Below, in pieces: positions 28,216 through 40,564 of a DNA stretch of 64,000 bases. The stretch is from Membranipora membranacea (lineage: Eukaryota; Bryozoa; Gymnolaemata; Cheilostomatida; Membraniporidae). The notes under the pieces are model-generated. The model was not told the DNA's origin. It was given only the letters and a program-made list of their open reading frames with translations, and searched no databases. The translations under genes and the position numbers were made by a program. Position 1 is the first letter of the stretch, and each line of letters starts with the position of its first letter. The stretch spans positions 30,568,001 through 30,632,000 of the forward strand of contig OU612068.1 of NCBI GenBank assembly GCA_914767715.1, written 5' to 3'.

Positions 28216-31200
28216 TTTTATTGCAACAATCATCATCATCATATTACGCCTGTTTTATATGAATTACATAAAAATGTTGTGCCTTGAACCCAGAAATATA
28301 GCGTCATCAAAATAAGTTTATCAATATTTGTATATCACCAAACTATTTTATTACGGTCTCAGCCAATCACAATATATGCCTAGTGACATCATAATGCAGG
28401 TGGTTATGGGATTTACCTTTCCTCATAAACTCTTCCCACCATTAACAATTCATGCATAGGGGAGCTTTGCGATTTTTCCCTACGCAAATCTTAGATAACT
28501 TTTATCATAATTTCCTGCCTGATTATAACATGCATTGTCCCTTGTGTTGTATTTAAGCATGGCGCAATATGAAATGTATTGTCATTTTATTTAACAGTTT
28601 GTAAGAAATGGCAGCTGCTAAGTATGGACTCCTGGAGCGATGTGAAGTCGCTGTGTATTACAAACCTAGTGGACGACTGTATGGTATCAACTCACCTGTT
28701 TTTATGGGCACTAAGAAGAGCAGGCAGTGCACTCACTACTCTTGATCTGTCAGAGATATTCTCTACTAAACAAGATGTGGTCCACGATATCTGTCGTATA
28801 ATCAGTAAGAGTAATTCCAAACAACTTTCGTTTTCAAGAACATTGATCATCAATCCTACCTGAACATGAGCACAGTTTCTATGTCTATAATGAACATGCA
28901 AATTGAGACACGTATAGCGTGCAATCCGTGCATGCGTCCACAGATGGCGTTTAAAAGTCTGATGCTTTGTTTTAGAGAATATCCCTAGCCCTTCTTCTCT
29001 CACCACGCTTATCATCTCAGAACAGGTCAACAAGATACTTACCCCTAAGCTTGTAAATACACTCGTTCATAACACACCTCAGCTAAAGGTAGGCCTTATA
29101 TTAGAAACATTCTCAAAAGATAATCAAACTGAAGTAAGTAATCCACTCTCTGGCACTGCTGGAACAAGGAGTGAACATCTCTGAAAAATTCAGATTTTCA
29201 CATTTAGTGTTGGTTAGTGAATATACAGTTTTCTGGGCTCTAATTTAAACTTCTATTCGGAGTTGCCCTCTCTCCAGTTTGGTACTTTTAACCCACGCCT
29301 TATAGGAAAAAGGTGCTGAAAAGAGGGTTATCTTGAAAACCGCTTATAATAGGATAAAAATGATTTTTGATTCAGAATCTGTATAGTAGTAAACTCATAC
29401 CTCGCTCATTGGAGCTCTCATATAAAATTGCGGGCTTTGCTGCCCCGTCCCCCATCCTCTCAATATTATTCCTTCTGTCTGATGGGAATAATATTGTCTC
29501 TCCTCACACGGCAAAACATTGTTCTGTGCAAAGCTAAAAGCTTAAACGGCTTATTTATTAAGTAAAGCGCGCTCTTGTTGCTGTGAACAATGTAGATGTG
29601 TTTGTTTCCCTATGTAATCAAACATCTATAGTTGTGTACCTCATGCGAAATAAATATATATACTTTTGAAAAAAATATTACGAATTGATGAGATATGACT
29701 GGTAGATAATGTAAGTATATTATGTTACAGGTGCTGGATTTGAACTCAACAGCAGTAAATGATGAAGAGTAAGTAAAATCGTATAATGACGGAATCTGTT
29801 GAGGTCTGATAATTTACCTTTTGCATTTGAATCATCCTTTGAGGTTTTAACTTTGTTGTAAAATTTTTCATAGTTTAGAATGATTGATCGCTTGATTGTA
29901 TTGCTATCACTAACTGTAAAAGTTGTGAGAACAATGTTGCTGCATCCTCTGCTTGTAAAAATTAGTGAGAGGTAAAAAGATGTGAGAGGAAAAGTTTGGT
30001 GTTGAGTGCTAAATATAGATAGTCGGAAGGTTAACATACATAACTAGAAAGCAAGGATATGGAGGTTTGCAACTATTTGTTCTAGCTGTATCTGTACTTC
30101 AGCTCTCTACTCTATACTCTAGCACACGTTTATTGCACGGGTATCCTATATCTTGCCTTTGCTTTGCCAGGCTTCTTCAAGTGTTGAATAACATGAACAG
30201 TATTGAGGAACTGAACCTTAACTCCACTGATATTCAGGGACGTTGTTTCGATCATTTTCACACTCTCCGTAAACTGTCAGTTAAGGGACTTCAAGAGGTG
30301 AGTTACGAAGATTATCTCACACTACACCCAATAAAGGCTGGCAGGTGTTGATCGACTCAAAAATAGCCGTAACAGATCAGATTCCATTACAGGCTACTCA
30401 GCCATTTATGGGTCTATGAACAAAGTTATTCTCACGAAAACTAAATAGTGCTTTGCTGTGCCACCTAAATTCATGATGCTGTTGTTTGCCCGTTTCCAAA
30501 GATAACCTTCAAATTTCTAAGAATGCCAATCACTGGCATCGTTATTATCTCATTATATAAATGGTTCGATGTCGAAGGTCTAGTGGTATGATTTCTTCAA
30601 TAAAATCATCGTTATAACTGCAGGAGTTTTTACCAGCTCTCTATGAGAACATTGAGAAGATGAACGGTCACCTACAAGAGCTCGCCATTCTCGCTCCAGC
30701 TACTGGTCCTAACAACCGGCTAAAAATAACCTGTCACAGCCTGACAAAACTCAGTATGGACGCTGACATGGGTAAGCAGGTGCCCTATTATTCTGCCCCT
30801 CTATTTTTACTACACAATCCGATGAAATCAGTTGGTAAATCCTTTCAAATGTGGTTGCTACCAATCACAGGCATTGTTATTATCTCATTATATAAATGAA
30901 AATTCGAGGGTCTAGCTAGTGGTATGTTTTCTGCTTGCTTTTAAATTAGAAAACCAACTTAGAACCCGGAAACATTGAAAAAATTTATTCTTTTTCAGCT
31001 TTAGAGGTAAAGGAATGTGTATATCTTGATTTTGCTGGCTTTCCAAATTTGGTAAGTAATAATTGTTTATATTTCCACTGTTTGAATGTGTAGGTGCTTA
31101 TACTTTTCAATAATATGTGAATTTTAGCTTTTTTCCATGTCGATAAATGGCATGCAAGATTTTACAAATCACCTTCACATTTATGATTATTGAAAAGATT

Positions 31201-34200
31201 GATAAGATTCTAGGGAGTTGTCATCATAATTATGACAATGGTCTCTGGACTGACTCAGTTATGTTCATTATAACATCGTCGATATGACTAAACTGCCATC
31301 CCTTGTTATACACACTGTGTCAGGTGAGGGTGACAGCGTTATTATGGCAGTAAAATGCTCCATTAGTTTGCATCTATGTCTGAGTATTACATTCTGAATT
31401 TTTAGGTTGATTTAGAGGTAACAGATTCTCACTACTTTATGAGGAACCCTGCAAACATGAAGAATCTGGCTAAGAACTGTCTCAAACTAACGTGAGTGCA
31501 GTTAAGCTTGATACACAACAGTGAAATATTCCATTGACCAATTAGGCTATACCTGCAAAATCCATTAAACCCTTGTGGTAGTGACATTCAATTGCCATTG
31601 AAAATGGAATGCCGGATGACCACACAATGTTAAGGATCTATGCTTTAGGAAACAGAGTTTTATTTCCTATTTAACACAAGGTCTCTGCCCCACCCTCAAT
31701 TGAATACAAGTTTGCATGTTCCTACTCAAAAGTCGTATCTAATGTTAAAGAAAACCTAATTCTAAGCGACTTCTTTGCAATGTGGACATATATTTTTTCA
31801 TATTTCAGTAAGCTGGTTATTGCTGGTCCTACCTCAACATCATCATACTATGAACATGACGGAGACGTGGATAAACAAAGACATCTCTATCAACCTGCAA
31901 TTAAAGAACTAGTCAAGATGAGCTCTGTTAAATACCTGGATATCAGCTATCTACCCTATGTGAGTCAATCATTCAAAAATATCTAAGCAATCATGTTAAA
32001 ATAATTTAATTAAATTAAACCGTTACAGCACTGTTGATGTCCTCCATAGTAGGACTGGTTATTTGCGTTTTCCTACATCTACATTCAGGGTTTACTGTGT
32101 CTTTAGAATTAAAGATAGTAGGGGACAATCCCATGTTTGGCTGGATCTTTCATTGCTTATTTTATGTACTGTGAAATTTATTTTTACAATTTTTGACCTA
32201 TTTCAATACAAATGTTGCGTTTGATTATGACACTTCTATCTTGGAAAAAATGGCTTCTCTGAGCACCTCCTGTGGCTGAATTTTTCATGAATCTGATAGT
32301 TTCTTTACATTGAGGGGGGAAAATTGAAACTTCTCTTGTGCCTTGCAACAAAATATAGTGATCACAAAAGCAAAACACTGATCTTTGGCCCTCACTACCC
32401 CTCACGATTTGATTGCCAGAAAATCTCAGCAAATATTCACTCAGAATAGAAGCCGTCCAGGAACCAATGTTACACATTTCGGTCTTAAACCTGTCAAATC
32501 AATCTTTTGACCAATCACCAAAAATATAATATATTTTTGGTGATAGGTCAAAAGATTCTGAATAAGTGAATCTGAATTAATTATTATTAATTCTGAATAA
32601 GTGATTAATCACCAGATATTATTTTGATAATGTTACTCAATGTTGTATGAAATTTGTCACCATACTGAATCACAGTTTTTCGTTGCAGCCCTCTTCTTTG
32701 GTAACTGTATCAACCTTCTCCTATTCAAACTCCATATCTGTAAATTTTGTAGCACTACAAAGACGGTGTGGATGAGGTGACAAAGATGAAGGGATTAGAG
32801 CAGCTCCATATTATGGGAATGATGGGAGACTTCACACAACAAGGTATGAGGCTTGGAGCGCAGGATTGTCTGAGTGAATAATTAACACGGGGTTAAAGCT
32901 TTTGAATTATGGCCAACTAAAACTAAGCAGATCCCAAATATTCCACTCAATTATGAATATCGCTTTCAAGCTTTCCTCCATTTGATTAATTGATAAACTG
33001 TGAACCTAACTATATCCAAGTAAAAGTAACTGAGCTCATAAATCTATAAAATATACAATATAGATGATAATGTTCATGATGACAGCTGTTACACCTCTTT
33101 GTGTGGGAGTTGTCCTCTATTTACGCTGCGTCTTCATGTTGTAGATTTAGCTGACATAGTATCTGAGTTACCTGCACTGAGGATGTTAAACGCCAGTGAA
33201 GCCGTAAGAGGCGATCCGAAAATAGAGATTAAGAGTTTTATAGAGCAGTTATCCTGTGAAGGAGATCGTCCTGATCTAGAAATAATACTAGGAGGTATAA
33301 CAGCAGAAATTCTAATAGTTGAATTTATAATTTAATGTTCATTGCAACAGTTGATAAAAAAGATGTTAAGTTTCCTTACAGCTGCCAGGTTAACATCTTG
33401 TACAATAGAAAAATATCGTGCCATCCCAAAACCCTTGCATGGTAACCAACATGGCAGTTTACTATGTGACTTTCCATGTTAAATCAAACAGCTCTCATGC
33501 TCGATGGATCTCAGTATGTGGTATACTCTCAATATAACAGGTAGGAAGTTTGAGCTGACAGGTGTCATACGATGGAAGCTTGGCAGGTTTATTATCAATG
33601 AGCAGGTGACCAGTGAATATAAAGATGATGCTGCTCAAGTGTTTGACTACGGCGATCCCTATGACCCAATCAGTATGCTCAGAATGAGAATGGCCATGTT
33701 TGATCCAGGTGAGTTGAGTTACTCAACATACTCATGTTAACTGTTACACATCTGTCAGTTTTTTAACGTTAGTTTCCGGTGGGTTGGGCAGACAATAATA
33801 TGATTATTTTGCTATTGTTATTTCAGATATGGATGATTATGGACTGTTTGACGATGACACTTTTGGAATAGGTATGACGTTATGCTCCAAGTAAACTAAT
33901 ATTGAAGTACATTTTTTCCGCATTTGGTTAAGGTTTTCGTGTTCAAACAATCATGTTCGTCTATCGTGAACATTCATCCTCCCCTTTCTGATTTATCTCT
34001 GTGTCTATTAGGCATATCATCATAAATTTACAGGCGCTTTCTTATTATAGTCGACTTAGTAATTTGCTGAAGCACTAGTAAAGGAAATAGGCTATGATTT
34101 TAATGTTATAATAATAATAATATCAACTTTATTTGCTATTCAAGGCCCTTTTCAGGCAAATGAGAATATGCTTACAGTGGAATAAGATTTGTCACATCTA

Positions 34201-35791
34201 TTTAGCACACTCCTGTACAAGGTAGGAGTGGGCAAGCTAGGCTATTAGAGCTCACCTCCTTTAGCAGCATGGGTAGTGACCAGGATTCGAACCTGCAACT
34301 CTCAGATTGAAAAGCACGACTCCCATAGAGTTATTATATACTCTAGAGTGGACAATGTGTACAAAAATAGGATCAGTTTTTGTCCTACTTAATTATTGCG
34401 AAATCCATAACACAACGCAATCTGGTTGTGCATGGCTAGTGCCTGTATCATATAACTTATCATTGAGAATATACGTACTGGGCATGGCAATTTAGATATT
34501 TAGAGCGCTTATAGCCATTTTTTCGGGAAAACTTTTATGTGACACTATGTGGATCACGTGCAGGTATTTTCACTCGCAGCCATTGGAAAATATTTCTATG
34601 TTTTCTCATTAAAATAAGCCAAAATCTCAACCGCAAACCACATCATTGTGATGAAATAGAAACTACCGGGCTAGCTTAATTTTTTTCACTGCCACTTGCC
34701 AGCCATATTAGCTGTTTCCTGTCTCTCTTACTTATATGTTACACACTCAAGGGGCTTATTTTATGGTGGGTTTGTGGGTGCATATAGAAAGATTTGATCC
34801 AATGATATATATAAATTTGGTTAAAAGATTTTGATTCACATTGTATACTATTATATGTGGTTTAAAGATGAAGTAAATTATAAAAGTCTCACATTACGCC
34901 CTCTGTACTCTTCTCAACTGAAGATTGGAGTTGCAAAGACACAATATTATGGTGTTTTCTACATAATGTGTTGCAACTGATAACTTACTGCAATTTTCAT
35001 ACAATTTTCTAGACTGAGTTAGGGAATTTAAGAAAATCTAGAGTCAATCTGGACAAGTATTAATCTTGAGTTTTCCGTTTGCTGTTTTCTTGCTATTCTC
35101 AGCAGAAGAGTTTATGTATTTATTGATTTAACCTGCTGTGTTGGCTTGCAGTTGATTTTTTCTTGTTTTAATGGACGAATAAGAAAATTTTTATACTGAC
35201 TGGAAGATGAAATACCTGCAGGTGATCTAAATGTAAATGGTGTTACATGTGAATTTCTCTGAAAAATGGCTATAAGTGCTCCATATACTAAATTTGTATG
35301 TCCAATTCTAATCTAAATGAAAAAGTCAACGATTCATGCACTATCCACTCACAACCAGATTTTATTGCGTCATGGAATTGAAAGTGAAAGTACCTGCAAG
35401 TGATCCACATGGTGTCTCAAAAAAATTTTTTTCGAAAAAATGGCTATAAGCGCTCTAAATATCTAAATTGCCATGCCCAGTACGTAAATTCTTAATGATA
35501 AGTTATATGATACAGGCACTAACCATGCACAACCAGATTGCGGTGTGTCATGGATTTCGCAATAATTAAGTTGGACGTTTTTAGCACTGCATTGTCCACT
35601 CTAGAGTATATAATAACTCTAGGACGAATCCTAACCACTACGCCACCCTGCCTGCTGTCCCTTACCCCTGCTCAATGGTCAGACTGTAATGTTTACTTCT
35701 CTTCTCTCTATTTATAGATGATGATTATGATGATGACAGCTATGATGATGATGATGATGACTTTATGCACTATATGATGATGAGGTCGTAG
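26740..35791 (+). CDS. RRM - F-box - leucine-rich repeat protein
   Basis: Seventeen exons join in phase to about 660 residues: 26740-26838, 26982-27079, 27322-27480, 27598-27773, 28598-28804, 28976-29088, 29731-29768, 30171-30297, 30624-30771, 30999-31051, 31406-31491, 31809-31959, 32753-32843, 33145-33294, 33541-33708, 33827-33871 and 35718-35791. Residues 23-105 form an RNA recognition motif (RNP2 IYVGNI at 25-30, RNP1 KFAFVTF at 66-72). A basic stretch RKRKKK (133-138) follows, then an F-box at about 150-192 (YIDMLNADCM to RVCKKWQLL), which in known proteins binds Skp1 of an SCF ubiquitin ligase. Leucine-rich repeats follow (LKVLDLNSTAVND, IEELNLNSTDIQG, VKYLDISYLPY). The tail is highly acidic (DDYDDDSYDDDDDD). 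I infer an SCF adaptor that can also bind RNA. I know of no family with this domain order, so a missed gene boundary between exons 3 and 4 must be excluded. Confidence 0.8.
28155..28210. repeat. (TA)n microsatellite
   Basis: Uninterrupted TA dinucleotides for about 56 bp, in the intron between the F-box-start exon and the next exon. Confidence 0.97.
30495..30930. repeat. Direct duplication spanning two introns
   Basis: A segment with CCAATCACTGGCATCGTTAT, ATCTCATTATATAAATG and GGTCTAGTGGTATG (about 30523-30590) recurs at about 30862-30925 with small changes, either side of exon 30624-30771. It may be a dispersed element inserted twice or a local duplication. Confidence 0.55.
32501..32557. 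repeat. 27-bp inverted repeat (hairpin)
   Basis: Left arm 32501-32527 (AATCTTTTGACCAATCACCA...) pairs with right arm 32531-32557 with one or two mismatches, inside an intron. Confidence 0.8.
34108..35653 (-). mobile_element. tRNA-derived SINE, split by a later insertion
   Basis: On the minus strand the element starts near 35653 with a pol III A box TGGCGTAGTGG (35645-35635), in a GGCAGGGTGGCGTAGTGG context. It is interrupted at 35621, resumes at 34325, and carries a B box GGTTCGAATCC (34293-34283). The tail is AATAAAGTTGATATTATTATT (about 34110-34130), the usual simple-repeat end of many SINEs. Without the insert it is about 250 bp. A and B box order and the tail support a tRNA-type SINE rather than a real tRNA gene. 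Confidence 0.75.
34326..35621. mobile_element. TA-flanked TIR element, 1.29 kb, nested in the SINE
   Basis: The element spans 34328-35619, with terminal inverted repeats of about 245 bp. The first 30 bp (GAGTTATTATATACTCTAGA...) are perfect and the rest roughly 85-90% similar by eye. It is flanked by TA on both sides, as in Tc1/mariner-type insertion. An internal segment near 35210-35310 repeats part of the right arm (CTGCAGGTGATC, ATGGCTATAAGTGCTC). There is no transposase frame, so it is non-autonomous. It lies in the last intron of the RRM-F-box gene and cuts the SINE, so it arrived after it. Confidence 0.85.
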
Positions 35792-36109
35792 TTATCTCGT
35801 CAACTTCTTGCTGACATATTATATATGTATTCAAACTCGTGAATCTCCAACAAGAACTATAACAGATATTAATAAGGCAACAGTGACTCCAGGGATTCGT
35901 GTGTATGCCTTTTTATTGTGCTGAGCTCATCTGACGTCTGATGTCATATGTCGCTCCTAAAACAATATTACCAGTAATCTAGGTGCTTTTCTGTTACGGT
36001 CTTGTATAACCAAAGTATTATAACCCACAGCATTTTTTTCATATATTTGAAATTTCTATTATCTAATCCGGTTACTGTTACAGCTCTGAAATCATGTATT
36101 TCTAGTTTA

Positions 36110-36115
36110 AATAAA
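36110..36115 (+). terminator. Polyadenylation signal of the RRM-F-box-LRR gene
   Basis: AATAAA about 320 bp after the TAG stop at 35791. Confidence 0.6.
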
Positions 36116-38700
36116 TTTACTATTAGTTTTAATATTTACTGGCCCCCTAATTAACATAATGCGACGAAAGCCTCGCTTCTCACTATTGATCGGAAGTTCT
36201 CAGCCTGTCGCAAAGGCCCTCCCCACTGGGTAATCTGTGCGCTTATCATAAGAGAGAAGTAGAAATGTGATGTTTATTTAATCATGGTTTGCAAGAACTA
36301 TTGCTCTCTGACGATGGATAATCACTGGAATATTAATATACTTCCTCATCATGATTGTGCCCAGTGTTGCAGATAGTGCTCTGCTCGGACAGTTACAATA
36401 CCCACTGATCTCGAACCAAACTAATATTTTCCCTGCTTTTTTTCAACTGTTGATTATTTTTCTCTTAGTTTATAACGCCAGTGATATTAACATCATATAT
36501 TAGGCTCACAAAGCCAAGTAGATCAGCTAATTGCGCTTTTTGTTTGATGTTTAGCGATTTATCATGTTCTCTTGATGAACGTTCACTAGCTCCTGAAAAT
36601 AGCTGCATCTCCTTAAAACAGCTGATATTGATATCGGTGACTCATCATCACCCTATAACTTGTGCTGACAGCCTTTTTGTCGCTTTAGGACTTATCTTGA
36701 ACCTTTAGGACATTTGATCAGACGTGTGCTGTTGATCAGTATGAACCCGAGCTATAATAATTTGGAGGCTGCCGTTCTCGTAGTGATGGTCCCCCATGCT
36801 GTTATTCATCCAAAGCAGCTGGTAATCTATCAATGCTCTGGTTCCAGGTTAACCTCTATAAAACAATGTTCTCCATTTGCCAGGTAGCAGTGGCAAGGAA
36901 TTCGGAAAAATTATCATCAGTTGGTAGTTTTCCTCTCTTTGAATATGCAATGAAACTTCAGGATTTGAGTGTTTTGAGACTTAAACATTGCACGCAACGA
37001 AAACAAAACAGAAATAATTACATATTTATATAAAAAGCATATCAGTTCCAGGGATAACAAAAAAAATACTCAAAATGATCAATATTGTGGTAGATATTTA
37101 TTTATTATTTATTTTATTTAGATGACGTGTTGGCAACAGTGACTGGTCCGGTTGACATCCCATATGGCGTTCTTGATGCTGTAGAGAAGTGTGATGAGTT
37201 GGATAACTCTTCCAGGCTAATGCGTTCATCCAAATCTACAACTATGCTGATATTGTACTTGCTGGTAGCAAGAACTGGATTCACAGGGGACTCACGACTT
37301 ACTTCCTGATTCCATAAATGTCGGTTCAACAAATGGGGTAACAATTTATCAGAACCAGCCTTTACACGGAGTCGATGCCCTTTTGTCACATACACTGCTA
37401 GGTGACTATCGCCTTTATATATATACTAAAGCAGCACAGCGGATAGCTGGTCGTGCGAAGAATCAACTAGGAATCTGCATGGCAGCTGATGATAGCCCCA
37501 CCTGGGATGGAGCATCAATCTGATGGTGCCAGGAGATGCCGCCATGTGTTGGTGTTCATATGAAGCTTTCCACCCAACCTAGAACACTTCAGTGTTGTAT
37601 AAGGGATTACTGCATACAAGCATCAAAGACCACATCACATCACGCTAATATCACCGTGCGGCTCATTCCAAGAAGAATATACAAGTTATGAATGGAGAGA
37701 ACAGAAATGAATGTGATGTTAAATAGGGACGACCTCGATCAGATCCTCAATGTAACGGCGACATGCTTCACGGACAACATGTGGACGAATTTGAAGATTT
37801 CCTGACAACTGAGTCCGCAGCGGTTTGGAGCCTTGCTTGGCGGAAGTGTTATTCACTGCACAACAATTAAGCTCTTAACTCTGATGGCAACTATTCTCTA
37901 TCTAACAACTTAACTATAATAAATATTTGATAGACACTACCACATCATCTGTGATTTTGTCCATGCAATTGCTGACAGGACTGTTGTGGTTAATTTTTAG
38001 ATACAGACTTATCAGATTATGTCACCATTGACATCTTATATGTATATTAAATTATTATTATATGAATCATAAACTACTTATGTAAATAGTATAAATGATA
38101 ATGAATTTTTGGTACACCAAGACATTATAAATGCTCTATTATAGCAAATAATTTTCGTCAAACTTGTCAAACATATATTTGCATTGCCACTTTAAGTGAT
38201 ACATACACAGCAGTAAAACCGGGTTTTTTCTCTCTAACTTTGACTATTTCTAGCACCGACAACTCCTCCAAAACTAATTATTATCTCCGTTCGAACTTGT
38301 TATTGCTTACAAGAAATTGTTTCGAAGATATTACAAATTTACAATAGAACCTTAGGAATGACCGTGTAGCTATGATAAAGATGAGGAATGTTGATCGTGG
38401 GCCGCATTTCTATAAAATAGCTGTAATGTAATACTTGTTTTGGCAGTATACAAGGTTCAGAATTGACGAATTATCCTCAATTTTACAATAATTTTAAATT
38501 GCCCCTAAAAATGTCTAAATTTATCTTAAAAAGTGGTATTTCTCAAAAATGCATTGTATTTAAATTGAATTTCGCTTGTTAGCCGGTAGTTAGCTTTTGA
38601 GTCATTATTGCATTTAGCATGTGCTCCTCAGAACTTTCATGTTCAATCCGGCGCAGTAATTTTATATTGAAATATGGGCGCGATTTTTCTCATTCTCAGA
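36116..38700. other. Intergenic, no gene recognised
   Basis: Short open frames occur on both strands, for example 37127-37309 (+), 37395-37114 (-) and about 36650-36475 (-, with KEMQLFSGASERSS). None has recognisable family features or clear splice support. 37.1-37.85 kb is less AT-rich than its surroundings and may be a decayed transposon coding region. Confidence 0.35.
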
Positions 38701-38744
38701 TATTATTAACTCCACTATAATTACACAGGCTTGGTCGATGTGAA

Positions 38745-38796
38745 GGGGTTTTCCCTTTACTCACTGCTTCAAAGGATTAAATATGAGGGAATTCCC
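38745..38796. promoter_or_regulatory. Pair of perfect NF-kappaB consensus sites
   Basis: GGGGTTTTCC at 38745-38754 and the palindromic GGGAATTCCC at 38787-38796 both fit GGGRNWYYCC, 32 bp apart. The local context (GTGAAGGGGTTTTCCCTTTA) resembles the kappaB regions of the three-gene cluster downstream. The sites also fall inside an open frame, 38731-38982, that I do not recognise. Confidence 0.4.
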
Positions 38797-38982
38797 CATT
38801 TCAATGACATAAGTCTCAATGATATCAATCTTGCACAACTTTTGATGTTCGCGGGCAAATATTTTGCAAGAAAACACAACCATGATAAGCATTACTCCAC
38901 CAAAGTGAGAACTTTCCTGTTTGTTTATACCACAATAAGATACCTGAATCATGACCACACCACAAAATGCTTGAATCTTTAA

Positions 38983-39960
38983 TGATCAAGGGTTATTTCG
39001 GGATGTAAGAGAAATGAACTCCAATTGATAAACTGTTTCATATTTCTGGCAAAATGGCCACAGTGAAAGAAAGATTTTCCTGACTAATTCGTGTTTCATA
39101 ACGCTGCGGATACATAACATGCAGGAAAGCGTTAGCTGATCCCTCTATAAATCTCAGGAATAAGGTTTTTGCATCATTCTATAGTTAAAAACCCTTATCA
39201 CGATCCATGACTTATAAAATCACATAGAAATTACACTATATGTAAGCCCAGGTACAAGTGAATGTACATGAGAAACTGTAGCTGTATGTATCACAATAGT
39301 TTGACCATCTGCGTCTTGCAAATGGAGTGAATGCAATTTTTTGAGCCCTCAAACTACCTTATAATTCTTGCTGCTGCAGTATATGAACGTACCCATACAT
39401 AACGCAAAGTCTACTCAGAACATTATCTGTAGCATTATATTCAACATGATAGGCTTTGGATCACATGTATATGATAAAGTTTCACAGAGTAAGATCAGAA
39501 AAATATGAACGTTAGTAGTTTTCTAATTTAACCACATTTACATTTGATAATTCATTTTGTTGCGTGATTAGATTATACTTCTACAATCAATTATATATCA
39601 ATATAATAACTTTCTCAGAGGATTTAAATGGCAAACTATATTTAGGAAGTAGTTCATTGTTTTGTTGAAGCTCTCAATTTTCTATATTACAATTTCAAAA
39701 ATTAAAGCCAAAGATTAATATCACCTTATTTAAATGTTTTCATGTCTCCTTTTCCTACATTTAGAGGTTAACAGACTTCAAGTCTGTTTTACAGCTAGCC
39801 CGTAAAAGCGTACGGATGGCGATCGCGGCAAAAATAATCATTACTTGTGGAGGGATAGAGTTCATGTCAGTCAAATTGTTGTTTGAAAATATACTGGCTC
39901 CTGAAGACAACCTGTCACTTTTATCTTTCTCATTTATCATTTAATGGATTGTTCATATCT
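38983..39960. other. AT-rich intergenic DNA
   Basis: I see no coding, RNA or repeat signal here. Confidence 0.4.
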
Positions 39961-39962
39961 TC

Positions 39963-40306
39963 TACAGTAGTACTTCAGTGGTACTACAGTAGTACTACAG
40001 TAGTACTACAGTAGTACTACAGTAGTACTACAGTAGTACTACAGTAGTACTACAGTAGTACTACAGTAGTCTATAGCAGTATTACCAAAGATCATATGAC
40101 TTTTCATTGGTAAAAATAGTAGTACTTCAGTAGTACTACAGTAGTACTACAGTAGTACTACAGTAGTACTACAGTAGTACTACAGTAGTACTACAGTAGT
40201 ACTACAGTAGTACTACAGTAGTACTACAGTAGTACTACAGTAGTACTACAGTAGTACTACAGCAGTCTATAGCAGTATTACCAAAGATCATATGACTTTT
40301 CATTGG
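39963..40306. repeat. Two 11-bp minisatellite arrays with a duplicated spacer
   Basis: Near-perfect tandem units of TACTACAGTAG occupy 39963-40070 and 40117-40265. Each array is followed by the same sequence of about 40 bp (CTATAGCAGTATTACCAAAG...), at 40071 and 40267, giving a 196-bp larger repeat. Confidence 0.95.
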
Positions 40307-40554
40307 TCAGTAAAGAACACTCAATTACCTAAAAATCTAATCAATTCTGCTGGATTTTTTAAATTAAATGTTTGCTTTGTGGGAGAAAAGGTGGCTCCAC
40401 ACAACTGGTTATCTCTAATAACGATAAAATAAGCTCTTGCTGTCATTAATGTAAATCAGATGCAAAGTATTGGATGATATAAATCTGTGTAAAGTTAGCC
40501 AAGGAGTTAGCGCATTTATGTATGTAATTATCATAGCATGAGTGATCGTCTGAA

Positions 40555-40564
40555 GGGGTTTCCC
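40555..40564 (+). promoter_or_regulatory. NF-kappaB site upstream of cluster gene 1
   Basis: GGGGTTTCCC, a perfect GGGRNWYYCC match, lies 427 bp upstream of the TATA box in a context shared with genes 2 and 3 (CATGAGTGA before, CTTTTTA after). Confidence 0.6.

Noticed and set aside
34283-34293. tRNA gene suggested by a T-arm/B-box GGTTCGAATCC
   Set aside because: No cloverleaf forms around it. The A box is 1.3 kb away across an insertion, and the 3' end has a SINE-type (ATT)n tail.
37114-37395. 93-codon minus-strand frame and overlapping plus frame
   Set aside because: I could not link it to any family or find matching splice partners. Left as unassigned, possibly a transposon remnant.
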